The notes under the pieces: model-generated
The model's input: the letters and a program-made list of their open reading frames with translations, nothing else
Database searches by the model: none
What the model was told of the DNA's origin: nothing
Translations under genes and position numbers: made by a program
DNA from: Symbiodinium microadriaticum
Taxonomy: Eukaryota; Sar; Dinophyceae; Suessiales; Symbiodiniaceae
Assembly: GCA_001939145.1 (NCBI GenBank)
Contig: LSRX01000057.1
Span: forward strand, 585,934 to 649,933
Direction: 5' to 3'
DNA length: 64,000 nt
Shown here: piece after piece, positions 20,460 to 30,763 of the stretch
Position numbering within the stretch: the stretch's first letter is position 1
Layout of the letters: every line of letters starts with the position of its first letter

Positions 20460-20603
20460 TCCGTACTACAGGACAAGAAGAGGAGGGCTTTGGAAATTTT
20501 GGCCGAAGGGTCAGACCCGCATGCAGAGACGACCTTGAACACTTGCCGGGAGGAGATGGCGGAGATAAAAGTAGCTGTCTGGGAAGTTAAGTTTGAGCGA
20601 TAA
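20460..20603 (+). CDS. Coiled-coil gene, exon 3
   Basis: A strong pyrimidine-rich tract (TTTTTGTTTGCTGCTTC) precedes CAG at 20457-20459. The frame continues in phase 0: SVLQDKKRRALEILAEG, then TCREEMAEIKVAVWE, to a TAA at 20601. A GT at 20591 (GAA|GTTAAG) could instead be a donor to a further exon. Charged and helical like exon 2. Confidence 0.5.
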   Translation, partial: SVLQDKKRRALEILAEGSDPHAETTLNTCREEMAEIKVAVWEVKFER

Positions 20604-20929
20604 AGGCTATGTTATGGAGCTTTTCAACCCAAGTAGAATAATGTATCAATTTCACCAAAGGGATATTGACGCTGGTATGTTGATTATGGGTCTAGGGGGC
20701 TATAGCCGGCAAAAGTAGGACCTCAACTTGGAACATCAGTATCCTCACACCCTCAAGAGCAAGTATAAGGCCATCCACTATTCGTACCAAGTTTTTTGTT
20801 TTTTTTTCTCGGGTTCGTTGTAGATGGGCTGTAATTTATTGAATCTTAGGGCAGCAGTTGTCGGATTTTCTTTCATGTTCAAAGGAACACTGAAGTCTGC
20901 ATTGCATAGAGTTCAGTGACGAATAAGCC

Positions 20930-21240
20930 TAAACCCTAAACCCACCGATGAACAGTTTTGTTGATGGTTCAGCAGCCAATGCCTTCGAACCGCAAACCCT
21001 ACACGCTGAGGTTCTTAAACCGTACAAAACCGGATGTCTCACAAACCCGATGAGGCCCCCCAAGGCCCCTCCTAACATAGGGGCCGCAACTATTAGAATA
21101 GGCTTCGGGCGCATATTCTACTATGGTTTAGGGGCTTCATTATGATAATAATTAGAGTAGGGTTTTTGGGTGCATATTCTACCATGATTTAGAGGCCTCA
21201 TTTTGATAATAATCAGAATAGGGTGCGGGTGAATGTTATA
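20930..21240. repeat. Degenerate M3-like fragments
   Basis: GGGGCCGCAACTATTAGAAT, GGGGCTTCATTATGATAATA and GAGGCCTCATTTTGATAATA are three diverged pieces of the M3 end in tandem. No gene supported. Confidence 0.4.
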
Positions 21241-21717
21241 GTATCATGATGAGACCGAGCCCTCATGAATATGGCAATTATGCGGGGCCCTAGCTTAACC
21301 TGGTTTCCCGAAACCCCGTAATAAGAGGTTCGGGGTACTTGTCATTTCCTTGCAACTGCACTTAAAACCCAAATACATATGGCCTATAAGCATTAATCTA
21401 GAGATATACATATATATATATATATATGTGGGGTATCAGCACAGCAATTGTTTGCTTACCAGCCACATGAAACTCGAACTTATCCATCGGCATCGAAGCA
21501 ACTCGTACTAGTATCCCCATCGATCCCCTTATGGCCTTTGCCTTTTTATTTAACTATACTTAACTACCCGCTCCAAACCGCAAGTGTGGAGTATTCATGT
21601 ATCGTAAACGCTAAACTCTAAACCCCTAAACCACCCACGCCCGAACTCCCAACCCTGATAGAACGCTTAAAAGACCCCCGTCTCGACCCGTTCTAAGAAC
21701 CCTTATAAGAGCCTCAT

Positions 21718-21803
21718 GGGCAATTTTCTCTAAATTAGGGTCCTTTTTCGTAAGGGTGCCGTACGTAGTATATTGGGGACCCATCCTGTTCCAGAGAACT
21801 ACC
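21718..21803 (+). mobile_element. M4 inverted-repeat element, copy 3
   Basis: GGGCAATTTTCTCTAAATTA at the left, CAGAGAACTACC at the right, with GTGCCGTACGTAGTATATTG as core. TCAT occurs on both sides, a possible target duplication. Confidence 0.5.
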
Positions 21804-21829
21804 TTCATGGATCCCTTATATCCTTTTTT

Positions 21830-22860
21830 GTTTAGGCTTTGTGGCCGTGGCTGTCGTAGGCGCGCGAACTCAATCACCCGATCATGGGCCTACAGACCTT
21901 AATCTTTGCAATAGGGCTTTGGTACAGGACAGGCTATGGGATATACGGTCAGGGACTCATGCAGAGCGAATCCTCCCTCTGGGTGTTCCTTTGTGGAATC
22001 CTTTGCAATTTGAAAGCCATGGTACCATACAGCTACGGGGCGACAAAAGACTATGGTTTGCGTTTTGGGTCTGCGGGTGCTATAGGTAACAGTCCCTGAT
22101 ACAGGAAGTACTAGGGCCCTGCATGGTATAAACCCTGCAGCCTACACCCTAAAATCGTCATGGGTCTACTGCAAAAGCTGAGGCGTTGACGGCGTCATGC
22201 TGGTGCAGCGGTGTGGCCTGAACCCGATGGCCAGGATCCACTCCAAGCCCAGAATTCCAAATCATCCGAGGTATTCCGAGGAGTTGTTTGGGGTTTAGGG
22301 GTTACGGGATCCCAATCATCCGAGGAGTTCTGTAGGAACCCGAAGTGCGGGAACTCTAGGACTCTATGCAGGGCTTCCCCGAGCCTTAATAATTACCTAT
22401 AATATATGTTGGGGGCCCCTTGCTATAATTGTATTCTCAAGGGCCCCCCAAACCCGATTCTGATTATCAAGGTCCCCTTTTTTTTTAGGATTTCTTGAGG
22501 GCTTAGCTTTCCGATGCTTCGGAAACTCAGGGGCTGAGCCTCACATAGAAACAGCTGGACCCGTCACTCCCTGATGGGGAGGAGCAAGCAGAGCTAGGGC
22601 AATAGGGTTATAGGGTGCAGTGCAGGGTTTTTAGGCTTTTGCAGTGTAGGGCTCAGGCTCTGGGGTAAAAAATGCAGGATTTATAAGGTTTTGGGCTTAA
22701 GGTTTCGGGTTTCGCTCCACTACGCAGTAAAGCGCCGGCAGCCCTTCCAAGTGATCACTCCTATACAGCTTGCAGTCCGCAGCTCCCGGGGCTAGGACGC
22801 CTTGCCCGGGCCGTGCATCTATACGTAGTCTGTGAAAGCTTGCAATTGTGAGAGTGGCCA
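21830..22860. repeat. Upstream spacer of gene A, partial copy of the array spacer
   Basis: Matches 38835-40070 and 61030-62320 with high similarity from GTGGCCGTGGC through the CGTCATGGGTCTACTGCAAA block to the signal-peptide exon. Copy A lacks about 300 bp just upstream of the ATG (present at 39704-40000) and keeps a fuller M3 element (22386-22486). It should hold the promoter and trans-splice acceptor, but no motif can be named. Confidence 0.8.
22386..22486 (+). mobile_element. M3 element in the gene A spacer
   Basis: CCTTAATAATTACCTATAAT at the left, CCCGATTCTGATTATCAAGG then TCCCC at the right. In the other two spacers (39470, 61710) only the left half survives. Confidence 0.5.
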
Positions 22861-22861
22861 C

Positions 22862-22981
22862 ATGGCGGTGTGCTGGCTCTTGTGCCTCGCCATCTTCTCT
22901 TACCCCCTGTCAGCTGAACGCCCGGGGCTCAGCATTGCGCCTTCTTTCGTGCATCCGCCCGGCCTGCTGCGCCCCTCCTGA
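22862..22981 (+). CDS. Gene A signal-peptide exon (frameshifted copy)
   Basis: MAVCWLLCLAIFSYPLSAER is a typical secretory signal: short N-region, hydrophobic core, cleavage probably after Ser-Ala. The same start occurs at 40078 and 62321. Here one base is missing after CGGGG, so the frame ends at 22981 instead of running on as in B and C. An AG about 10 bases upstream (TTGTGAG) could be the trans-splice acceptor (inference). Confidence 0.6.
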   Translation: MAVCWLLCLAIFSYPLSAERPGLSIAPSFVHPPGLLRPS

Positions 22982-23148
22982 AGGCGTTGCCCACAAGCGA
23001 ATCCTGCACGGGGCCGACAGCTTTCTGACTCGAGGCGCGGAGCCAAGTTCCAAGGCCAAGGCCGTCTGCGTTCAAGCTTTCAGGTGCCCGTTTCCCCCCC
23101 ACCCTGCATCGCAAGTCCTCCTTGATCTGCCGGCTTCGCCGGCTCCAG

Positions 23149-23192
23149 GTCACGGAGCCAGGGAGTTCGCGCAGGACTCCTCGAGCGAATCA
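23149..23192 (+). CDS. Gene A exon: GHGAREF... (shortened)
   Basis: CAG|GT CAC GGA opens a phase-1 exon ending at TCA|GTGACT. Genes B (40364-40452) and C (62602-62690) have 45 more bases (EQREKQAKAQLAVLG segment). The loss is a multiple of three and keeps the frame, which supports coding. Confidence 0.6.
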
Positions 23193-23252
23193 GTGACTGA
23201 CACGATCTGATACGTTCCTTTGTCACCTCACCTACAACACTCCGCTGTGCAG

Positions 23253-23337
23253 GAGACATCAAACGGCACCCGAACGGAAGCCAAGGCACCAAGCCCAGTC
23301 CTTGTGCACATGCTGAGAGGTTTTTCTCCTAAACCGG
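23253..23337 (+). CDS. Gene A exon: ETSNGTRTEAKAP
   Basis: An 85-nt exon, CAG|GAG to CCGG|GTC, phase 0 to phase 1. It has the same length and frame in B and C. Contains an N-glycosylation sequon (NGT), fitting an extracellular position. Amino-acid changes among copies are few (PSPVLVHMLRGFSP). Confidence 0.7.
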
Positions 23338-23529
23338 GTCCACGTGGAGTCGCAGAGGGAAGGCCCCCCGGTAGATAATGTCGAAGTCGAGATTCGAGAG
23401 AACTAACGACTATAGAGGTAGATCCCCCGAAGCAAAGACGCCCGAAGATCCGAGGCCTTGAAGCCGCAGAAACTCCAAGTTTGGGTTCGGGGCGCCAAAG
23501 GATGTTTAAGGTGTACTATGGTTTAGAGG

Positions 23530-23890
23530 ATTTACATAGGGAGCTCCAGGTTCATTATGTTTTTTCCTCTACAGGTAAACATATAATGTAGGGCTTATTA
23601 TGGTTTTTTTGCCTTAGGCGGTTTAGAGCGTTGAAACATCCAGTTCAGGTCGGCCTTCCGAAGTGTTCGGACGGCATCCTCCAGCTCGACGGAGTCTACG
23701 AGGCCCATGNGGGAGCTCCAGGTTCATTATGTTTTTTCCTCTACAGGTAAACATATAATGTAGGGCTTATTATGGTTTTTTTGGCAGGCTTTATACTAAG
23801 GTTTAGAGCATTGAAACAGCCAGTTCAGGTCGGCCTTCCGAAGTGTTCGGACGGCATCCTCCAGCTCGACGGAGTCTACGAGGCCCACGG
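23530..23890. repeat. Local tandem duplication with an N at the junction
   Basis: About 170 bp (GGAGCTCCAGGTTCATTATG through the GTCGGCCTTCCG exon to GAGGCCCA) occurs at 23540-23709 and again at 23711-23888. The single N at 23710 lies exactly at the joint. Genes B and C have one copy. Either a real exon duplication or an assembly join. Confidence 0.8.
23829..23888 (+). CDS. Gene A exon: VGLPKCS.GILQLDGVYEA (second copy)
   Basis: After TTCAG the frame VGLPKCSDGILQLDGVYEA is open; the homologs at 40935 and 63173 keep it. A first copy lies at 23649-23708. The end is unclear because the GT donor of B and C is not present here. Confidence 0.45.
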
Positions 23891-24234
23891 ACTGTGCCTT
23901 TTTGCGCTTTGAGTCGGGGTTTAGGGTTGTTTCGGGTTGATTTGGGTTTAGCGGATTTCAAGTTTGGGCCTAGACAGGATTTGAAAGGGCTGTCGCTTTC
24001 GCTGCGCTGCTTTCGCCGCCTTGTCTGAAGAAATCTCTCTTGAAAGCTCATTGCCGCAAGAGATTTCGTTGGAAATGAAGGAGGCAACGGGACACTCTGA
24101 AGGGAGGCCCGGTCTGAGAAGATCTGGTTTAAATTGGCGTGGCACTTCCTGGGCGCGCAGCGCTGCAGTTCGACCATGTTCGACCTCCACCAAAAAAGTC
24201 GCAACCCCACCTCCTTAACGTAGGACTCCGTCAG

Positions 24235-24273
24235 GTGAAGAAGGAGGTCCTCGTGGAGGGGCCTTCGTGCCGA
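24235..24273 (+). CDS. Gene A exon with GGAFVP (Pmp-like)
   Basis: CAG|GTGAAG to CCGA|GTGACG, phase 1 at both ends, 39 nt here, 42 in B, 45 in C. The length steps of three and the shared GGPRGGAFVP ending argue for a coding exon with a Pmp-type Gly-Gly-Ala-Phe motif. Confidence 0.55.
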
Positions 24274-24348
24274 GTGACGGGGAGTGGGAGCCTGAGAGCT
24301 GGGAGGAGAGGCAGAGGAGTCGAAGCTGTTGGAATTGCTGTTCTCGAG

Positions 24349-24714
24349 GTGCCGAGCTGCTCCTTTGGGCTCCGTTGCGCTTCCAGGGCAACCTGGTCTT
24401 CGCAGGGCAGCTGAACGTAAAGGCTGCCGGCGACGGCGGCAGGGTCAACGCCTCCTGCATCACCATCGAGGGCAACTTTACATCGCACCCAGAAGCTCGC
24501 CTCAGCATTCAAGGCTGCAAGAACGAGGCTGACGGGGGGGATGCACGCCACGGAGGCTGCCTGCACATTGGCGGCAATGCCGAACTTCTGGGCGCCCAGT
24601 TGCTTCTGCGGGAATGCAGTGCAAGAAAGGCGTGGGGAGGCGGCATGTATGTCGCAGGCCGGACCGGCATTCACTGCTTTGACCTAGCAAAACGCCGTCT
24701 TCGAACGCTTGCGC
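24349..24714 (+). CDS. Gene A main ectodomain exon (Pmp-like repeats)
   Basis: About 122 codons. It starts AG|GT GCC and reads RFQGNLVFAGQLNVKAAGDG, then GGCLHIGGNAELLGAQLLLR and GGGMYVAG. Gly-Gly-hydrophobic motifs alternating with LxxxxC segments are the pattern of Pmp-type beta-helix repeats. It ends in phase 1 at CTTGCGC|GTGAAG and joins 24775 in frame. Homologs in B (41440) and C (63709) are collinear with 3n indels. Best supported coding exon of gene A. Confidence 0.8.
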
Positions 24715-24774
24715 GTGAAGAGCTCTGAGACACACTCATGCTGCTTAATGCCAAGCTGACCGTTTTCTGTGCAG

Positions 24775-24849
24775 CTGCGACTGTTGCAGGCAGACTGCAA
24801 AGTCGCAATGCGACGATCGATGCTGAAGGATGCGATGCAAAACATGGAG
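24775..24849 (+). CDS. Gene A exon with GRLQSRNATIDAEGC
   Basis: GCAG| then two bases and ATVAGRLQSRNATIDAEGCD to HGG, ending GGAG|GTGGGG in phase 1. It has the same layout as the later cassettes (xVxGxxxxxNxTIxxxxxxxGG) but uses a GT donor where the cassettes have GC. N-glycosylation sequon NAT. Homolog at 41862-41936. Confidence 0.7.
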
Positions 24850-25598
24850 GTGGGGAGTGACAGCCCAAAGACTTCGGAAGCTTGTCAGGTTTCCAAACTC
24901 GAGAGTGGGGGTCGGAATAAAAAGAGGGGAGCAGGCCCAGGCAGGCCCGACCCCGCAGGCGCCGGTTTCGGGTTTGGGGTTGAGGCTTTATAGGCCTTAA
25001 GAAGGTTTGTTTGCATATCAGGGTCAGTTTGCATATCACTACCGGCTTTCTGGCCTGGGCAACCGACAGTATGACATCATTTCGGTAGAACGAGAGATCG
25101 GGTCGATGCTTCAAGCTTGCATGCAGAATGTTGGGGCTTGGTTAAAGCCATCAACCAGTACGCACACCAATTCTGGTCGTGAAAGCTTTTGTAGAAGCTC
25201 CCAGCTGCTGGCGCATTTTCAGTCCGACAGTTGTGTTCACTAATGCTGCTCTGAAAGAAATCATCCGATGCGCACTTCCAGGAAACCTGCGGTTCCGCCG
25301 AATCGGCATTAATCTCCACAGAGCTTCAGCAATTATTTCTCATTGTATGGCTGCAGAAATAATACTCAGTTGCTCGTATCTCACACACATGCTTGCGCCG
25401 GCTCGATTAGTACAGGAATCGCCTTAAGTTGGCAGTGGGGTTTGCCCACAGAGCTCGCAAGTTATCGCAAGTTTGTTCGGTCTCACACTCGTATGTAGCG
25501 GGAGGAGTTTTGGGTTTCCGGTTTAGGGCTTAGGCAGCTGCTTTGGGTTCGGGCATAGGTATAAGCAGCCGTTGAGCGACGCTACCACACGCGCGCAG

Positions 25599-25679
25599 GT
25601 GCTTTCTATGCAGAGATGGACATGCACGTCTCCGGCGGCAGCGTGACCATCAGGGAGTCTACGGCACATGCGTATGGAG
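25599..25679 (+). CDS. Cassette exon A1
   Basis: 81 nt, CAG|GT...GGAG|GC, phase 1-1. Reads GAFYAEMDMHVSGGSVTIRE. One rung-like Pmp repeat of 27 residues. Confidence 0.75.
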
Positions 25680-26337
25680 GCAGCGGGGGAATGGGTCGCG
25701 TTCTTGGTCCTAGAACAGCAAGACGAGGGATGCCCCGCCAAGAAGTGGCGCGCAGAGCGTCATGGGCTCTGCAGTTTGGGGCGGAGGGTTCTTCGGGTGC
25801 AAGGCTTGAGCGGTTTGCAAGCAGATGGTGCCCCTGCTGTAATGCAGCAAGTCATGGTGCTTAAAACCAATGTTTGCCTGGTGTTCCCGTTAGTGCATCT
25901 TATTTTGCCCGAGCCGACTTAACTGCAGCACTGTAGTCGATATAATTTAAAATGGCAGAAAGTAGGCCTTGGCAGAAATGTTCGTGTGGAGGGGTGATTC
26001 TGGGCTGAGTGCAAAGCAGGATGTGAGGTTCAAGGAAGCAGGTTAGCTTGCATGTCAAGGTCCGTTTGCATATGCCATTACCGGCTTTCTGGCCTGGGCA
26101 GCCGACATTCCCGCCTTAAGTTGGCGGTGGGGTTTGCCGACACAAGTCCGCAAGTTTGTTCGGTCTCACACTCGCCTGCAGCGGGAGGAACATAGAGAGG
26201 ACCAGGCCCAGGCCCGGCCCCGGAAGTATCGCTTTCGGTTTCAGGGTTTAGGGTTTCCGGCTTCGGGCTTATACAGCTGCTTCGGATTTCGGCATAGATA
26301 TAAGCAGCGGGTGAGCGATGCTGCCACACGCATGCAG

Positions 26338-26412
26338 GTGCCATCCATGCAAGGCAAATGGACGTCTCCGGCGGCAGCGTGAACATCACGGAGTCTAGGG
26401 CTTCTCAGGGAG
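26338..26412 (+). CDS. Cassette exon A2
   Basis: 75 nt, CAG|GT...GGAG|GC, phase 1-1 (GAIHARQMDVSGGSVNITES). The spacing to A1 is only about 740 bp because about 360 bp of the usual module is missing upstream. Confidence 0.75.
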
Positions 26413-26584
26413 GCAGCGGGAGACTGGGTCGCTTTCTTGGTCCTGGAACAGGGGACCAGGGCTGCCCCCAAGTCACGCAGAGCGTCATGGGCTCTGCAGT
26501 TTGGGGCGAAGGTTTCTTCTGAGAGGTTTGCAGGCTGCTGCAGTCAGATGCAACCCCTGCTGTAACGCACCAAGTCATATTTTG

Positions 26585-26900
26585 GTCGCCTTAATGTCCC
26601 TGGTGGACGAGGGATCTGCCCCCAAGAAGTGGCACGCAGAGCGTCCTGGGCTCTTCAGTTTTGGGGCGGAGGGTTCCTCGAGTTCAAAGCTTGAGAGCTT
26701 CGCAGCCAGATGCAACCCATGCAGGAATGCAGCGAGTCATATTTTCAAAACGAATAATGTTTACCGGGGCTTCCCACTAGTGCATCATTTTGATGGAGCC
26801 GACTTAGCTGCAGCGGTGTAGTTGATAAAGGTGAAAATGGCAGGAAACGGCCTTGGCAGAAATGTTTGTCCTGTGACCTCTTGCCGGCCGAGGGCTGATT
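26585..26900. repeat. Partial module without a cassette exon
   Basis: From GGTCGCCTTAATGTCCCTGG on, this is the downstream part of an A4/A8-type module joined directly to the intron of A2. The exon and upstream intron are absent. It marks an unequal crossover. Confidence 0.7.
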
Positions 26901-27471
26901 CTGGGTTCAGGGAAGAATGTTTGCTTGCCTGTCAGGGTCAGTTTGCATATCACCACCGGTTTTCTGGCCTGGGCAGCCGACAGTATGAGATCACGTCGGT
27001 AGCATGAGCGATGCGTCGATGCATCAAGCCTGGACACGATTCCGTTGCAAATCTGTTGGTGAAATGTGGAATGCTGGTGCGGGGATAGAGCTAGCAAGTT
27101 CTGTTTAGGAAAGCTTTTGTAGAAGCTCCCAGCTGCTGGTGCTTCTTCAATCTGACATTTGTGTTCGATAGTGCTGCTCTGAAAGACATCATCCGATGTG
27201 TACTTCCAGGAAAGCTGCGGTTCCGCCGAGTTGGCGGGCGTTGATCTCCACAGTGCTTTAACAGTGATTTCTCATATTGCCTGGCTGCAGCATGAATACT
27301 CAGTTGCTCATATGTCCCATATGTTTGCGCCATCTCCATTCGCACAAGGATCGCCTCAGAGTTGGCGGTGGGGTTTGCCCACATAACGCGCAAGTTTGTT
27401 CGGTCTCATACTCGTGTGCAGGGGCATATAGGTATAGGCAGCCGTTGAGCGACGCTGCCACACGGGCGCAG

Positions 27472-27552
27472 GCGCCATCCATGCACCGAGGGCCATTCAC
27501 GTCTCCGGTGGCAAGGTCACCATCACGAAGTCTCACGCTTCGTTCCAAGGAG
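27472..27552 (+). CDS. Cassette exon A3
   Basis: 81 nt, CAG|GC...GGAG|GC, phase 1-1 (GAIHAPRAIHVSGGKVTITK). The usual TTTAGGG-like motif upstream is missing in this module. Confidence 0.75.
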
Positions 27553-27769
27553 GCAGGGGGGGAGTGGGTCGCTTTCTTGGTCTTGGAGCAGGGGGCTGCC
27601 CCCAAGAAGTGGCACGCAGAGCGTCATGGGCTCTGCAGTGTTGGGGCGGAGGGTTCTTCGAGTTCATGGCTTGAGAGGTTTGCAGGCAGATGCTGCCCCT
27701 GCAGTAACGCAGCAAGTCATATATTGAAAAACCAATGTTTGCCTGGTCTTCCAGCAAGTGCTTTGTTTT

Positions 27770-28975
27770 GCCCGAGCCGACTTAGCTACAGCATTGTTGA
27801 AAATATAGGTTAAAACGGCAACCGCAGAAAACATTCAGGGCTTGGCAGAAATGTTGGTGCTGTGACCCTTTGCCGGCCGAGGGCTGATTCTGGGTTCAGG
27901 CAAGAATGTTTGCTTGCATATCAGGGTCAGTTTGCATATCACTACCGGCTTTCTGGCCTGCAGAGCCGACAGTTTGAGATCATGTCGATAGCATGAGAGA
28001 TGTCTGGTCGATGTTTCAAGCCTGGACCCGACTCCCTTGCAACTACCTTGGTTGAGTTTAGAATTCTGGGCGGGTTTACAACTATCAGCCAATACGCTCG
28101 CAAATTCTGTTCGTGAAAGCTCTTGTAGAAGCTCCCAGCTGCTGGTGCTTCTTCAATCTGACATTTGTGTTCGCTAATGCTGCTCTGAAAGACATCATCC
28201 GGTGTGTACTTCCCGGAAACCTGCGGTTCCGCCAAGTTGGCGGGCGTTGATCTCCACAGTGCTTTAACAGTGATTTCTCATATGACCTGGCTGCAGCATC
28301 AATACTCAGTTGCTCATATGTCCCATATGTTCGCGCCATCTCCATTTGCACAAGGATCGCCTTTTGCCCACATAACGCGCAAGTTTGTTCGGTCTCACAC
28401 TCGCATGTAGCGGGAGGATTATTGCGAGGGGACCAGGTCCAGTCCCGGCCCCTGAAGTCCCGCTTTCGGTTTCAGGGTTTAGGGTTTCCGGTTTAGGGCT
28501 TAGGCAGCTGCTCGGGTTCGGGCACAGGTAGAGGCAGCCGTTGAGCGACGCTGCCACACGCGTGCAGGTGCCATCAGTGCAGGGGAAATGGACGTCTCCG
28601 GTGGCAATATCACCATCACGAAGTCTAAGTCTTCGAAAGGAGGCAGCGGGGGAGTGGGTCGCCTTAATGTCCCTAGTGGACGAGGGATCTGCCCCCAAGA
28701 AGTGGCACGCAGAGCGTCCTGGGCTCTTCAGTTTTGGGGCGGAGGGTTCCTCGAGTTCAAAGCTTGAGAGCTTCGCAGCCAGATGCAACCCATGCAGGAA
28801 TGCAGCGAGTCATATTTTCAAAACGAATAATGTTTACCTGGGCTTCCCACTAGTGCATCATTTTGATGGAGCCGACTTAGCTGCAGCGGTGTAGTTGATA
28901 AAGGTGAAAATGGCAGGAAACAGGCCTTGGCAGAAATGTTTGTCCTGTGACCTCTTGCCGGCCGAGGGCTGATTC
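27770..28975. repeat. Near-identical 1.2-kb module, first copy
   Basis: Matches 32064-33265 at a constant offset of 4291 bases over most of its length, with only scattered differences, while neighbouring modules are clearly more diverged. Recent duplication or gene conversion. Confidence 0.85.
28568..28642 (+). CDS. Cassette exon A4
   Basis: 75 nt, CAG|GT...GGAG|GC, phase 1-1 (GAISAGEMDVSGGNITITKS). Identical to A8. Confidence 0.75.
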
Positions 28976-29646
28976 TGGGTTCAGGAAGAAGGTTAGCTTG
29001 CATATCAGGGTCAGTTTGCATGTCACCACCGGTTTTCTGGCCTGGGCAGCCGACAGTATGAGATCATGTCGGTAGCATGAGCGATGCGTCGATGCATCAA
29101 GCCTGGACACGATTCCGTTGCAAATCTGTTGGTGAAGTGTGGAATGCTGGTGCGGGGATAAAGCTAGCAACCAGTACGCTCGCAAGTTCTGTTTATGAAA
29201 GCTTTTGTAGAAGCTCCCAGCTGCTGGTGCTTCTTCAATCTGACATTTGTGTTCGATACTGCTGCTCTGAAAGACATCATCCGATGTGTACTTCCAGGAA
29301 AGCTGCGGTTCCTCCGAGTTGGCGGGCGTTACAGACAGAGCTTGAATAGTGAGTTTTCGTATTGCATGGCTGCAGCATTAATGCTCAGTTGCTCATTTCT
29401 CATATGCTTGTGAGATTTCCATTCGCACAAGAATCGGCTTAGAGTTGGCGGTGGGGCTTGCCCACACATAACTCGCAAGTTTGTTCGGTCTCACACTCGC
29501 GTGCAGCGAGAGGACCAGGCCCAGGCCAGGCCCCGGAAGTATCGCTTTCGGTTTCAGGGTTTAGATTTTAGGGCTTAGGCAGCTGCTTCGGGATTCGGGC
29601 ATATAGGTATAAGCAGCGGTTGAGCGTTGCTGCCGCACGGGCGCAG

Positions 29647-29721
29647 GTGCCGTCTATGCCGAGAACATGAACGTCTCCGGCGGTGGCGTGAGCATCACGG
29701 AGTCTAGGGCTTCGAGAGGAG
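29647..29721 (+). CDS. Cassette exon A5
   Basis: 75 nt, CAG|GT...GGAG|GC, phase 1-1 (GAVYAENMNVSGGGVSITES). Confidence 0.75.
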
Positions 29722-30682
29722 GCAGGGGGGGAGTGGGTCGCTTGAATGGTCCTGGACCAGGAGGAAGAGGGCTGCCTTCCAGGAAGTGGCATGCAGAGCG
29801 TCAGGGGCTCTGCAGTGTTGGGGCGGAGGGTTCTTCGGTTGCAAGGCTTGAGAGGTTTGCAGGCAGATGCTGCCCCTGCAGTAACGCAGCAAGTCATATT
29901 TGGAAAAACCAATGTTTGCCTGGTCTTCCAGCAAGTGCTTTGTTTTGCCCGAGCCGACTTAGCTACAGCAGTGTACTTGATAAAAGTCAAAATGGCAGAA
30001 AGCAGGCCTTGGCAGAAAGGGTGTCGAGGGCTCATTCTGGGCTGAGTGCAAAGCATAAGCAGTGAGTCCTTGCTGGCCGGGTCCGATTCTGGGTTCAAGG
30101 AATAAGGCCAGCTTGCATATCAAGGTCGCTAACTACCTCTTGTTTAAGCGTAGAATGCTGGTGCGGGGTTGGAGCTATCAATCACTACGCTCGCGAATTC
30201 TGGTCGTCAAAGCTTTTGCAGAAGCTCGCAGCTGCTGGTGCTTCTTCAGTCTGACATTTGTGTTTGCGAATGCTGCTCTGAAAGACTTTACCCGGTGTGT
30301 AGTTCCAGGAAACCTGCGGTTCCGCCGAGTGGCCGGGCATTGATGTCCACAGAGAGTTAAAAGTGATATCGCATAGTGCCGGGCTGCAGCATGAATACTC
30401 AGTTGCTCATATGTCTCGTATGTCCGCGCCGTCTCCATTCGCAGAAGGATCGCCTCAGAGTTGGCGGTGGGGTTTGCCACATCACAAACCTCGCAAGTTT
30501 GCTCGGTCTCACACTCGCCTGCAGCGGGAGGAACATAGAGGGGACCAGGCCCAGGCCCGGCCCCGGAAGTATCGCTTTCGGTTTCAGGGTTTAGGGTTTC
30601 CGGATTAGGGCTTAGGCAGCTGCTTTGGGTTCGGGCATATCGATATAACCAGCGGTTGAGCGATGCTGCCACACGCATGCAG

Positions 30683-30763
30683 GTGCCATCCATGCCAAGA
30701 GGAACATGGACGTCTCCGGCGGCGGCGTGAGCATCACGGAGTCTAGGGCTTCGCAGTATGGAG
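30683..30763 (+). CDS. Cassette exon A6
   Basis: 81 nt, CAG|GT...GGAG|GC, phase 1-1 (GAIHAKRNMDVSGGGVSITE). Confidence 0.75.

Noticed and set aside
24300-24350. GT in gene B against GA in genes A and C at the homologous site GGGAG|G(T/A)GAGG, as a GT/GA donor swap
   Set aside because: The resulting phase does not match the next exon; the conserved GT at CCGA|GTGACG fits better.
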